Source: JAFCUW01 sp049898325 (GTDB lineage Bacteria > Pseudomonadota > Gammaproteobacteria > Burkholderiales > Burkholderiaceae_D). From it: a stretch of 64,000 bases of DNA. Under the pieces are notes generated by a model. It had not been told where the DNA came from. It did not search any database and saw only the letters and a program-made list of their open reading frames with translations. The stretch covers positions 80,201 through 144,200 of the forward strand of contig NZ_JAFCXL010000014.1 of assembly GCF_049898325.1 (NCBI RefSeq). The letters are read 5' to 3'. Shown here in pieces: positions 33,564-42,929 of the stretch. A program made the position numbers and the translations under genes. Positions within the stretch are counted from its first letter, which is position 1, and each line of letters begins with the position of its first letter.

Positions 33564-35708
33564 ATGGCCACGGAGTCCAAGATGTCCCAAACAAAATCCC
33601 TGCCCAAGGTCAGCACGCCGCCGGTGGCGCCACCAGCAGCGCCACGCAAATCGCTGACACTGTTCGATACCAGCCTGCTGCTGCCCGCCATCGGCGAGGC
33701 CTTCGCGAAACTCGGTCCGCGCACGCAGGCGCGCAGCCCGGTGATGTTTGTCGTGTATGTCGGCAGTATCCTGACCACGCTGATGTATTTTCGGGCGCTG
33801 AGCTCACCGGCCGAAATTGGCGACAGCGGCTTTATCGCGGCAATTTCGATCTGGCTGTGGTTCACCGTGTTGTTCGCCAACTTCGCCGAGGCCCTGGCGG
33901 AAGGGCGCAGCAAGGCCCAGGCGGCATCGCTGCGCGGTCTGAAACAGACCGTGATGGCGAAAAAGCTGGCCATTGCCAAGTACGGCACCACCTGGCTGCC
34001 GGTGCCCGGCGCCGATCTGCGCAAGGGGCACAGTATCCTCGTTGAAGCGGGCGACGTCATTCCCATCGACGGCGAGGTCGTCGAAGGGATGGCTTCGGTC
34101 GACGAAAGCGCCATCACGGGCGAATCGGCGCCCGTGATCCGCGAATCGGGCGGCGATTTTTCTTCGGTGACCGGCGGCACGCGCGTGCTGTCGGACTGGC
34201 TGGTGGTGCGCGTTTCCGTCAACCCGGGCGAAACTTTTCTTGATCGCATGATCTCGATGGTGGAAGGCGCCAAGCGCCAGAAGACGCCGAATGAAATCGC
34301 ACTGACGATTTTGCTGGTCGCGCTGACCATTGTGTTCCTGGTGGTCACGGTGACCTTGCTGCCATTCTCCATGTTCAGCGTGACCGCGGCCGGCGCCGGC
34401 ACCCCGGTCAGCGTGACCGTGCTGATCGCGCTGCTGGTATGCCTGATCCCCACCACCATCGGCGCCCTGCTGTCCTCGATTGGCGTGGCCGGCATGAGTC
34501 GCATGATGGGCGCCAACGTGATCGCCACCTCGGGCCGCGCGGTCGAAGCCGCCGGCGACGTGGATGTGCTGCTGCTCGACAAGACAGGGACCATTACCTT
34601 GGGCAACCGCCAGGCTGCCGCTTTTTTTCCGGCACCCGGCGTCACCGAGCAACAGCTGGCCGATGTGGCGCAGTTGGCGTCGCTGGCCGATGAAACCCCG
34701 GAAGGCCGCTCGATCGTCGTGCTGGCCAAGCAGAAGTTCAATATCCGCGAACGCGACCTGGGTGCGCTCGGCGCGGTGTTCATTCCGTTCAGCGCCAATA
34801 CCCGCATGAGCGGCGCCGATATCGGTGCGCGCCAGTTGCGCAAAGGCGCCGCCGACTCCGTGCGCAAGCATGTCGAAGCGATTGGCCAGGTCTATCCGGC
34901 CGAGATGGCCAAGCTGGTCGACGACGTCTCGCGCCGCGGCAGTACGCCGCTGGTGGTGGTCGACGATGGCCGCGTCATGGGCGTGGTGGAACTGAAGGAT
35001 ATCGTCAAGGGCGGCATCAAGGAGCGCTTCGCCGAGCTGCGCCGCATGGGTATCAAGACGGTGATGATCACCGGTGACAACAAGCTGACCGCCGCGGCGA
35101 TTGCCGCCGAAGCCGGTGTCGACGATTTCCTGGCCGAGGCCACGCCCGAAGACAAATTGAAGTTGATCCGTGACTACCAGTCGGAAGGCCGGCTGGTGGC
35201 GATGACGGGCGACGGCACCAACGACGCGCCGGCGCTGGCCCAGGCCGACGTGGCGGTGGCGATGAATTCCGGCACCCAGGCCGCCAAGGAGGCGGGCAAT
35301 ATGGTCGATCTCGATTCCAATCCGACCAAGCTGCTGGAAATTGTCGAGATCGGCAAGCAGATGCTGATGACGCGCGGTTCGCTGACCACGTTTTCCATCT
35401 CGAACGACATCGCAAAATATTTCGCCATCATTCCTGCGGCCTTTGTCGGCACTTACCCGCAGCTCAAAGCACTCGACATCATGCAGCTGTCGAGCCCGAA
35501 CTCGGCCATCATGTCGGCGGTGATTTTTAACGCGTTGATCATCATCGTGCTCATTCCGCTGGCGTTGAAGGGCGTGCGCTACCGTGCCATCGGCGCTGCC
35601 GCACTACTGCGCAGGAACATTCTGATCTACGGCGTCGGCGGCATTATCTTGCCATTCGTCGGCATCAAGCTGATCGACATGCTGCTGTCGCTGCTGCATC
35701 TGGTTTAA
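33564..35708 (+). CDS. kdpB: Potassium-transporting ATPase ATP-binding subunit KdpB
   Basis: This 714-residue P-type ATPase hydrolyses ATP to drive K+ uptake. It contains the phosphorylation motif DKTGTITLG (Asp339), the actuator motif TGESAPV, and hinge motifs MTGDGTNDAPAL. About seven hydrophobic helices are present. The N-terminal extension of about 35 residues is Pro/Ala-rich. It is 23 bases ahead of kdpC in the operon. Confidence 0.95.
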   Translation: MATESKMSQTKSLPKVSTPPVAPPAAPRKSLTLFDTSLLLPAIGEAFAKLGPRTQARSPVMFVVYVGSILTTLMYFRALSSPAEIGDSGFIAAISIWLWFTVLFANFAEALAEGRSKAQAASLRGLKQTVMAKKLAIAKYGTTWLPVPGADLRKGHSILVEAGDVIPIDGEVVEGMASVDESAITGESAPVIRESGGDFSSVTGGTRVLSDWLVVRVSVNPGETFLDRMISMVEGAKRQKTPNEIALTILLVALTIVFLVVTVTLLPFSMFSVTAAGAGTPVSVTVLIALLVCLIPTTIGALLSSIGVAGMSRMMGANVIATSGRAVEAAGDVDVLLLDKTGTITLGNRQAAAFFPAPGVTEQQLADVAQLASLADETPEGRSIVVLAKQKFNIRERDLGALGAVFIPFSANTRMSGADIGARQLRKGAADSVRKHVEAIGQVYPAEMAKLVDDVSRRGSTPLVVVDDGRVMGVVELKDIVKGGIKERFAELRRMGIKTVMITGDNKLTAAAIAAEAGVDDFLAEATPEDKLKLIRDYQSEGRLVAMTGDGTNDAPALAQADVAVAMNSGTQAAKEAGNMVDLDSNPTKLLEIVEIGKQMLMTRGSLTTFSISNDIAKYFAIIPAAFVGTYPQLKALDIMQLSSPNSAIMSAVIFNALIIIVLIPLALKGVRYRAIGAAALLRRNILIYGVGGIILPFVGIKLIDMLLSLLHLV

Positions 35709-35731
35709 CGTACAAGTTCAAAGGAACCATC

Positions 35732-36316
35732 ATGAAATCCACCCTGCGTCCCGCCATCGTCCTGTTCGGCGCTCTTACTCTGGTCGTCGGCGTGCTTTAT
35801 CCGCTGGCCGTCACCGGCATCGGCACACTGGCATTCGCCGACCAGACGGCTGGCAGCCTGGTGCTGCGCGACGGCAAACCAATCGGATCGCGCCTGATTG
35901 GCCAGAGCTTCTCGTCGCCCCGCTATTTCTGGAGCCGTCCGTCAGCCACCGCGCCGATGAGTAACAATGCCGCCGGCAGCGGCGGCGCCAACCAGGGGCC
36001 GCTCAACCCGGCCCTCATGGATGCCGTCAAGGGGCGCATCGCCGCCTTGCGCGAAGCCGATCCGGACAACAAGGCGGCCATTCCGGTCGACCTGGTTAGC
36101 GCGTCTGCAAGCGGACTCGACCCGGAAATCAGCGTGGCGGCCGCCCGCTACCAGGCTGGCCGCGTCGCCAGCGCGCGCAATATGCCGCGTGAGCGGGTCG
36201 ACAGCCTGATCGCGGCGCATACTACTGGGCAACAACTGGGCTTCTTCGGCGAGAGCAGGGTCAACGTGCTTGCGCTGAACCTGGCCCTCGATGGCGAAAC
36301 GCACACCCGTAACTAA
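35732..36316 (+). CDS. kdpC: Potassium-transporting ATPase subunit KdpC
   Basis: This 194-residue subunit has a single N-terminal membrane helix (about residues 9-31) and a periplasmic domain with the family segments GSRLIGQSFSSPRYFWSRPSA and SGLDPEISVAAARYQ. It acts as a chaperone that raises ATP affinity of KdpB. An AAGGAACC sequence lies before the ATG. The sensor gene kdpD follows after 14 bases. Confidence 0.95.
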   Translation: MKSTLRPAIVLFGALTLVVGVLYPLAVTGIGTLAFADQTAGSLVLRDGKPIGSRLIGQSFSSPRYFWSRPSATAPMSNNAAGSGGANQGPLNPALMDAVKGRIAALREADPDNKAAIPVDLVSASASGLDPEISVAAARYQAGRVASARNMPRERVDSLIAAHTTGQQLGFFGESRVNVLALNLALDGETHTRN

Positions 36317-36330
36317 GTACAAGAACCACC

Positions 36331-39054
36331 ATGCCCACCATCCCAGCTGACAGTCAGCGACCCGACCCCGATGCCTTGCTGGCCCAGGTGCAACAACAGG
36401 AACGGCAGGCAGCGCGCGGCCGCCTGCGCATTTACTTTGGCGCGTCGGCCGGCGTGGGCAAAACCTATTCCATGCTGGCGGCCGCGCGCCGCCTGAAGGA
36501 GCAAGGGCAGTCGCCGCTGGTGGGCGTGCTGGAAACCCATGGGCGTGCCGAGACCGCCGCGCTGCTCGACGGTCTTGATCTGTTGCCGCCCAAGCTGCTC
36601 GCCCACCGCGGAAAATCAATCGCCGAATTCGACCTCGACGCCGCGCTTGCCCGGCAACCCGCGCTGATCCTGGTGGACGAGCTGGCCCATTCGAACGCGC
36701 CCGGCTCGCGCCACCCGAAGCGCTGGCAGGATATCGAGGAGTTGCTCGATGCCGGCATCGATGTATTTACCACTGTCAATGTGCAACACCTGGAAAGCCT
36801 CAACGATGTCGTCGGTGGCATCACCGGGATCCGCGTATCGGAAACTGTGCCCGACACCGTGTTCGACGAGGCCGACGAGGTGGTGCTGGTCGATTTGCCC
36901 GCCGATGAATTGCTGGCACGCCTGCTCAGTGGCAGGGTGTATCAGGGGCCACAAGCGGAGCGGGCCTCCAAGAATTTCTTCCGCAAGGGTAATCTGATCG
37001 CCTTGCGCGAACTGGCCTTGCGGCGCACCGCCGACCGCGTCGAGGACGACGTGCGCGCGTACCGTGTCGAAAAATCGATCGACACGGTGTGGAAAACCCG
37101 CGGCGCCCTGCTCGCCTGCGTGGGACCGCGTGCAGGCAATGAACACGTGGTGCGCAGCGCCGCTCGTCTGGCGGGGCAATTGGGCGCCGACTGGCACGCC
37201 GTCTATGTGGAAACGCCCGCGCTGCAGCGCTTGCCCGATGGGCGCCGCGAAGCGATTCTGCGCACACTCAATCTGGCGGCCGAGCTGGGCGCCAGCACCG
37301 CGGTATTGGCCGGCGCCGACATCGGCGCCGCGATTGTCGATTACGCGCGCGAGCACAATCTGGCCAAGATTGTCATGGCGCGCGGCCACCGCAGTTGGCC
37401 CTGGCGCACTTCTCACCTGCGGCGGGTGGCCTCGCTGGCGCCGGATGTCGATCTGGTGGAAATTGGTGACCCCGCACACACGCCGGCGACGCCAGAGGCG
37501 CCCGCTGCTGCCGAGACGGGCGGCCAACGGCGGCCCCTGCGTTACTTGATGGCTGCCGTCAGCAGCCTGGCCATGGCGCTCGTGGCGACACCGTTGTTGC
37601 CCTACCTGGACCTGGCCAATATCGCCATGCTGTTCCTGCTGGTGGTGGTGCTGGTGGCGGTGCGGCTGGGCCGTGGCGCCTCGGTGGTGGCCACCTGCGT
37701 AGGTGTCGCCTGTTTCGATTTCTTTTTTGTGGCGCCGCGTTTTTCGTTCGCCGTGTCCGACCTGCAGTACCTGGTCACCTTTGGCGTCATGCTGGCCGTC
37801 GGCCTGATCACCGGGCATCTGACAGCGGGCCTGCGCTTCCAGGCGAACGTCGCCGCACACCGCGAGCGGCGCTCACGCGCCTTGTACGAATTTGCCCGCG
37901 AATTGTCGGGCGCCTTGCAGGCCGAGCAAATAGTCGATACCACCCGCAGCGCCATCGACCGCACCTTTCGCGCCAGGGCAGTGCTGCTGGTGCCGGACGC
38001 CGATGATCGATTGATCGCCCCGGTGGCGGAAGAGGGCGAGGGCATGCCCGCCCCCGACCTCGGCATTGCCCAGTGGGCTTACGATCACGCGGAAAGCGCC
38101 GGCCTGGGCACCGATACCCTGCCAGCCAGCGCCCTGTTCTACCTGCCGCTGGTGGCGCCGATGCGGACCCGCGGCGTGCTGGCGATCTCGCCTGAACAGC
38201 AGCGCTGGATCATGATTCCTGAACAAAGGAAGCAACTTGACACCTTCGCCGCACTGGCCGCAATCGCGCTGGAGCGGGTCCATTACATCGAGGTGGCGCA
38301 GGGCGCTCTGGTCAGCATGGAAACCGAACGGCTGCGCAATTCCCTGCTGGCGGCCTTGTCGCATGATTTGCGCACCCCGTTGACCTTATTGGTGGGATTG
38401 TCCGAAACCCTTGCGCGTTCGCGCCCCCCGCTGGCGCCGCCCCAGCTGGAGATGGCCCAACAACTGCAAAGTGAAGCATTGCGCATGAACGCCCTGGTGG
38501 GCAATCTGCTCGACATGGCCCGCCTGCAAAGCGGCGAAATCAAGCTGCATCTGGAATGGCAGACGATGGAGGAGGCCGTCGGCACCGCGTTGCGCCTGTG
38601 CGCGAAGCCGCTCGAACAGCATCGGGTGACGACCAGTATCGCCCACGATTTTCCGCTGGTTCGCTACGATGCAGTGCTGCTCGAGCGGGTGCTGTGCAAT
38701 TTGCTGGAGAATGCCGCCAAATACACCCCGAGCGGCTCGCACATCGACATTGCCGCGAGCCTGGGACGCCGCGGCGCCGTGTTGACCGTTGCCGATGATG
38801 GACCGGGCGTGCCGTCCGGTCGTGAAGAGGCCATGTTCGAAAAATTTACCCGCGGCGAGCGCGAATCGGCCCGCAGTGGCGTCGGGCTGGGGCTGGCGAT
38901 CTGCCGGGCCATCGTCGAAGCCCACAACGGCACGATTGAATACGCCCGTTCCGCTCTGGGCGGCGCCGCTTTTATAATAACGCTCCCGCTGGGACATCCG
39001 CCGTCGACCCCGGCGCCGGAAGCAGATCCGGGCAAGGCCTATCTCCATGAATGA
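36331..39054 (+). CDS. kdpD: Osmosensitive potassium sensor histidine kinase KdpD
   Basis: This 907-residue sensor kinase responds to low K+ or osmotic stress. The N-terminal KdpD domain has a Walker A loop GASAGVGKTY (37-46); a universal-stress-like domain follows (about 255-370), then four membrane helices (about 400-500), a GAF-like region, the HisKA box LSHDLRTPL (His678) and a C-terminal ATPase with NLLENAAKYTP and GVGLGLAIC. It is intact and of normal length. Its last 8 bases overlap kdpE. Confidence 0.95.
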   Translation: MPTIPADSQRPDPDALLAQVQQQERQAARGRLRIYFGASAGVGKTYSMLAAARRLKEQGQSPLVGVLETHGRAETAALLDGLDLLPPKLLAHRGKSIAEFDLDAALARQPALILVDELAHSNAPGSRHPKRWQDIEELLDAGIDVFTTVNVQHLESLNDVVGGITGIRVSETVPDTVFDEADEVVLVDLPADELLARLLSGRVYQGPQAERASKNFFRKGNLIALRELALRRTADRVEDDVRAYRVEKSIDTVWKTRGALLACVGPRAGNEHVVRSAARLAGQLGADWHAVYVETPALQRLPDGRREAILRTLNLAAELGASTAVLAGADIGAAIVDYAREHNLAKIVMARGHRSWPWRTSHLRRVASLAPDVDLVEIGDPAHTPATPEAPAAAETGGQRRPLRYLMAAVSSLAMALVATPLLPYLDLANIAMLFLLVVVLVAVRLGRGASVVATCVGVACFDFFFVAPRFSFAVSDLQYLVTFGVMLAVGLITGHLTAGLRFQANVAAHRERRSRALYEFARELSGALQAEQIVDTTRSAIDRTFRARAVLLVPDADDRLIAPVAEEGEGMPAPDLGIAQWAYDHAESAGLGTDTLPASALFYLPLVAPMRTRGVLAISPEQQRWIMIPEQRKQLDTFAALAAIALERVHYIEVAQGALVSMETERLRNSLLAALSHDLRTPLTLLVGLSETLARSRPPLAPPQLEMAQQLQSEALRMNALVGNLLDMARLQSGEIKLHLEWQTMEEAVGTALRLCAKPLEQHRVTTSIAHDFPLVRYDAVLLERVLCNLLENAAKYTPSGSHIDIAASLGRRGAVLTVADDGPGVPSGREEAMFEKFTRGERESARSGVGLGLAICRAIVEAHNGTIEYARSALGGAAFIITLPLGHPPSTPAPEADPGKAYLHE

Positions 39055-39748
39055 ACATCCACCATTAGCGCTCCTGATAGAAGACGAGCCACAAATCCGC
39101 CGTTTCGTGCGCGCCGCGCTGGAAGAGGAGGGCTGGATGGTGCACGAAGCGGCCACCGCGCAGCGCGGGCTGGCCGACGCCGGCACCCGCAGTCCGGACC
39201 TGATCGTTCTCGACCTCGGCCTGCCAGACGGCGACGGCATTGACCTGATCGGTGAAATCCGGAAATGGTCGAAGGTCCCTGTCATCGTCCTGTCGGCACG
39301 CACCGGCGAAGGTGACAAGATCACCGCGCTCGACGCCGGTGCCGACGATTACCTGACCAAGCCATTTGGCGTGGGCGAACTCCAGGCGCGCGTGCGTGCC
39401 ACCATCCGCCGTCAGCGACCTGCCGATGGCGCAGCTGAGGGGCTGGTGCAGTTCGGTGATGTCACCGTCGATTTGAAAGATCGCCGTGTGTCGAAGGGCG
39501 GCGCAGTGGTGAAGCTGACACCTACCGAATTTCGACTATTGGCGGTCCTCGTCACCAGTGCCGGACGGGTTCTGACCAATCCGCAACTGCTGCGCGCGGT
39601 GTGGGGGCCCTCGCATGCCGAGGATGGCCACTATCTGCGCATTTACATGGGCCACCTGCGTCACAAGCTGGAAAGCGACTCAGCACAACCGCGCTACCTG
39701 CTCACTGAAACGGGCGTGGGATATCGCTTGTCGTTGGGACCAGTCTGA
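39047..39748 (+). CDS. kdpE: OmpR-family response regulator KdpE
   Basis: This 233-residue regulator has an N-terminal receiver with phospho-acceptor Asp56 (VLDLGLPDGDG) and the TKPFGVGEL lysine, and a C-terminal winged-helix DNA-binding domain (about 135-230) with the usual LTPTEFRLLAVL start and a final YLLTETGVGYRL wing. It should activate the kdp operon through the phased GTTTACA boxes at 31475-31512, and perhaps the matching boxes at 29537-29603. Confidence 0.95.
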   Translation: MNEHPPLALLIEDEPQIRRFVRAALEEEGWMVHEAATAQRGLADAGTRSPDLIVLDLGLPDGDGIDLIGEIRKWSKVPVIVLSARTGEGDKITALDAGADDYLTKPFGVGELQARVRATIRRQRPADGAAEGLVQFGDVTVDLKDRRVSKGGAVVKLTPTEFRLLAVLVTSAGRVLTNPQLLRAVWGPSHAEDGHYLRIYMGHLRHKLESDSAQPRYLLTETGVGYRLSLGPV

Positions 39749-39832
39749 GTAGCAGCCTCGTCAGAGCGGTTTTTCGGCGGGTCTGGGTGCCTGATCCACA
39801 GCAATGCACGAATACATCGAAAACTTTTATAA

Positions 39833-39918
39833 GAGCCTGTTCCAGTAGGGGGGAGGAAGCGGACGCCGACAGGCGCGTAGGCGCGGCAGCAGCGACTCCA
39901 GGCGACTGTAACAGGCTC
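39833..39918. repeat. Spaced inverted repeat, 86 bp
   Basis: GAGCCTGTTCCAGTA at 39833-39847 matches the reverse complement of the segment ending at 39918 (GAGCCTGTTACAGTC) at 12 of 15 positions, including a perfect 9-base end. The enclosed bases are GC-rich. It may be a short non-autonomous mobile repeat or a structured RNA. Confidence 0.45.
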
Positions 39919-40054
39919 GACGCTACGAAGGCGCATGGTCCGATGCGCTACTGGCGCCAACGCCCGCGCTCGCAGAGGCCCGCCCACGTCCATGTGGCCC
40001 CCCACGTTTTACGCCGCAACGGCTTGCGCGTTTCCTTGCAAATACTTTGTCATT

Positions 40055-40083
40055 TTGACAGCTAAGCCGTTAATATGTACAGA
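40055..40083 (+). promoter_or_regulatory. Candidate promoter of the coiled-coil protein gene
   Basis: A perfect TTGACA (40055-40060) is followed after 17 bases by TACAGA (40078-40083), a weak -10. The start codon is at 40109, so the leader would be about 20 bases, with no clear ribosome-binding site. Confidence 0.45.
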
Positions 40084-40108
40084 TTGCATCTACATTTTAC
40101 ATGTGCCC

Positions 40109-41338
40109 ATGACTTTCAATTTCCTGGCGGACCACTCTGGTCCCTGGCGGCGAAGCACGCGGTTCGCCGTGATCGCCGCGCTGCTGATGCCGGCGTTCGC
40201 CAGCGGCCAGCAAACGATGTCGGAACGGCTTGATCGGCTCGACCGGGCCGAGCTGCTCGAACTGCTGGACAAGTCGGAAGCCTGCGTGCGCGATCACGAT
40301 TTTTCTTGCGCCGAGAGCAGCCTGTCGAAGGCCCGGAAATTCGCCACTGGGGGCAAGAACCTGGGCGACTGGACGCGCGTGAACCGCCTCTTGGCCGAGA
40401 CGAAATCGCGCCTGGAGCAGGAGCGCCTGGCACGTGAGAAGGCGGCGGAGGAGGCGGCGCGCGAGCGGCGCCGTATTGCCCGGCAAGAGGAGGAGCGCGA
40501 ACAGGAGCGCGAACAGGCGCAGCGCGAGGACGCACGGCGCGCTGCCAGGGCGCAGGAACGCGAGGACGCGCGCGCCGAGGAGAATGCGCAGATCGCCGGG
40601 GCCTTCAACGCCGTCATCACGAATTTCAACAATATCAATGCCGCCCAGCGTGCGCAGCAAGTGCTCGCGCAGCAACTCGCGGCGCAGCGCCGGGCCAGCG
40701 AAGCGGACGCCGAGCGCAACCGTCAGCGCGCGGCGGCGCAGCGGCTTGCCGACGAGCGTGGCCGCCAGGAAGAACAGCGCGCGGCACGCGAGCGGCGCCA
40801 GCGAGAGAGCACTGCAGAGAGCTTGCGCGCCGATCGCCTGGCGAGCGAGGCGACCCGGGCGCGCGAGCGCGAACAGGAACGTGAGGGCGAACGCGAACGC
40901 GAGCGTGTGCGCGAACGCGAACGGGACCGCGAACGCGAGCAGCGTGCGGTGCAGATGCGCCAGCAGCAGGAGCGCGACAAGGCCGAACGCCTGGCGCGGC
41001 AGGAGGCCGACAAGGCGGCGGCGCGCAAAGAAATGATGGACTTCCACGCCGCCATGGCCAGCGGCATCCGCCTGGTCGCCACCAAGTGTCCTGACGGAGC
41101 CGGCCACTACTACGCCACCGGCAGCGCGCCCCGGGTGAAGGAACCAGGCGGCAGCGCCTGTATCGACGTCCAGTACGAGGCCAGTTGCCCGGACAACCGC
41201 CCACCAAGCCGGGGCGTCGCCAAGACCTTCGTCGGCATGGCGGGCTGTTTTGGCGATACCTATCAGATCGAACCCAAGCCAGACTGTGACGTCAAGAACG
41301 TCCGGGTTCGTGTCGTTGGCGTCCAGAGTTGTTCATGA
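40109..41338 (+). CDS. Exported coiled-coil protein, unknown function
   Basis: This 409-residue protein has an N-terminal hydrophobic stretch (FAVIAALLMPAFASG, about residues 21-35) ending in a plausible signal-peptidase site. A short helical region follows, then about 200 residues (roughly 95-310) almost entirely of Arg, Glu, Gln and Ala, predicted as one long charged coiled coil. The C-terminal 100 residues form a separate domain with six cysteines (for example KCPDGAGHYY, CIDVQYEASCPD, PDCDVKN), likely disulfide-bonded. No family is recognised. The next gene, a PEGA/Sel1 protein, starts 58 bases later and is probably co-expressed. Confidence 0.65.
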   Translation: MTFNFLADHSGPWRRSTRFAVIAALLMPAFASGQQTMSERLDRLDRAELLELLDKSEACVRDHDFSCAESSLSKARKFATGGKNLGDWTRVNRLLAETKSRLEQERLAREKAAEEAARERRRIARQEEEREQEREQAQREDARRAARAQEREDARAEENAQIAGAFNAVITNFNNINAAQRAQQVLAQQLAAQRRASEADAERNRQRAAAQRLADERGRQEEQRAARERRQRESTAESLRADRLASEATRAREREQEREGERERERVRERERDREREQRAVQMRQQQERDKAERLARQEADKAAARKEMMDFHAAMASGIRLVATKCPDGAGHYYATGSAPRVKEPGGSACIDVQYEASCPDNRPPSRGVAKTFVGMAGCFGDTYQIEPKPDCDVKNVRVRVVGVQSCS

Positions 41339-41396
41339 AACCATCGGCAATGTCCGGCGCGCTGCGCGCTGGCTTGACCAACAACAGGAGTCGGGT

Positions 41397-42788
41397 ATGC
41401 GTTTGACCAGGTGTGCGGCCTTGTGTGGCCTGCTGCTGTCGCTTCAATTGCCGGCAATCGGCCAGGCGCGCATGGGCGCCGTCGCGGCAGCGGCCGCGCC
41501 GGTGCTCGACTCGTCGCTGCGCATCAGTTGCGAGGACGAGGCAAGCGGCGCCGAGGTATATCTCAACGGTAAGTTTCGCGGCGAGTGTCCGGTCGACCTG
41601 AGGGTAGGGGCGGGCAGCCTGGATCTGCGCGTGGTCAAGCCGGTAGGGGGCGAGCAGGAGCGCGTGTTCGAGCAGACCATCCGCATGGGCCCGGACAGTG
41701 CCAAACGCATCGACGTCGTGCTCTCCGCGCCCCGCCTGACTGCCGCTGCCCAGCGCGCCCGGCAGGCCCTGAAGGATGCCGAAGCAGCGCGCCTGGCGCG
41801 CCAGGCCGATGAGCGCCGGCGTGCCATCGACGACAAGCTGGCGCGCATGCGCAAGGCGGCCGAGGGCGGCGATGGCAGTGCCATGCTGGCGCTGTCTGAA
41901 TTTTACTCCGGCAACAGTGGCGCTACGGCGGACCTGGCGCAGGCCCAGGACTGGCTGCGCAAGGCCGCCAGCGCCGGCGATCCCGCTGCGATGGGGCGCC
42001 TCGGCGAACGCTACGAAAATGGCGAGCAGGTCCCGAAGGATGTTGTGCAGGCCCTGGCCTGGTACCGCAAGGCGGCCGAGGCGGGCGACCCGGTCGGCCT
42101 GGCCGGTCTCGGTGCCGCCTATTACAACGGCAATGGCATCGCCAGGGATGTTGCGCAGGCGCGCACCTGGTTCGAGCAGGCCGCGGCAGCCGGTAACGGC
42201 CGTGGCACGAGTGGCATCGGCAATTTGCACTATTTTGGCCTTGGTGGCTACCCGCGTGACCTGGCTGAGGCCGCCACGTGGTGGGAAAAGGCGATCGAAC
42301 AGGGCAGTACGCGTCCCATTGGCTTGCTTGCAGGTTTGTACGGGCAGCAACAACAGGGAGCGCCCTTTAAGCCCGATCGCGCGCTGGCCCTGGCGAAACA
42401 AGGTGCTGCGCTGGGCGATGCGCTTTCGATGTCCGTGCTTGGCTTTTACTATGAGCGCGGCATCATCGTACCGAAAAATGTGGATCTCGCAATCCATTGG
42501 TTGCGCAAGGCAGCTGAACTGGGGAATGCTGGTGCGATGGTAAACATTGGCGTTATGTATCGGAAAGGCAGCGGCGTGCCGAACGACAAAGCAATCGCCG
42601 CGTCGTGGTTTAAACGTGGGGCGGAGGGCGGGAGTCCACAGGGTATGTTAATGATGGGCCTGTCGCATCGCGATGGTGACGGTGTGCCAGTTGACCGGGA
42701 GCTGGCGATGGCCTGGCTGCGCAAGGCCAGCGATGCCGGCGACGCATCGGCCGATACGGCCTTGCGGCAGATGGAAGCTGGCAGATGA
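41397..42788 (+). CDS. PEGA-domain and Sel1-repeat exported protein
   Basis: This 463-residue protein has a signal peptide (MRLTRCAALCGLLLSLQLPAIGQA) and a PEGA-like beta domain (ISCEDEASGAEVYLNGKFRGECP, about 43-100). A charged helical linker is followed by eight tandem Sel1-like repeats of about 35 residues (about 150-460, each ending in WxRKAAxAGD-type helices). Sel1 repeats are protein-protein scaffolds, and PEGA domains are found in envelope proteins. ATG 41397 follows ACAGGAG with good spacing; an upstream in-frame start lies inside the preceding gene. Confidence 0.75.
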   Translation: MRLTRCAALCGLLLSLQLPAIGQARMGAVAAAAAPVLDSSLRISCEDEASGAEVYLNGKFRGECPVDLRVGAGSLDLRVVKPVGGEQERVFEQTIRMGPDSAKRIDVVLSAPRLTAAAQRARQALKDAEAARLARQADERRRAIDDKLARMRKAAEGGDGSAMLALSEFYSGNSGATADLAQAQDWLRKAASAGDPAAMGRLGERYENGEQVPKDVVQALAWYRKAAEAGDPVGLAGLGAAYYNGNGIARDVAQARTWFEQAAAAGNGRGTSGIGNLHYFGLGGYPRDLAEAATWWEKAIEQGSTRPIGLLAGLYGQQQQGAPFKPDRALALAKQGAALGDALSMSVLGFYYERGIIVPKNVDLAIHWLRKAAELGNAGAMVNIGVMYRKGSGVPNDKAIAASWFKRGAEGGSPQGMLMMGLSHRDGDGVPVDRELAMAWLRKASDAGDASADTALRQMEAGR

Positions 42789-42929
42789 TGCCGACCGGCC
42801 CGGTCATGCGAGACCGCGGCGATTGCCCCGCTTGATACGCCGCTGTTCACCTGGGCATTCATCGCCCCGCCGCGCAGCGCTGGCAGGGCGCGTGCCGCAG
42901 AAGCGGTGCCGGTCCCCGCGCGCTCCCAT

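Larger units (their letters stand above)
39749..40108. other. Intergenic region after kdpE
   Basis: These 360 bases hold no convincing gene. They contain a spaced inverted repeat (39833-39918) and a promoter candidate with a perfect TTGACA (40055-40060). No U-tract terminator is visible for the kdp transcript. Confidence 0.5.
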
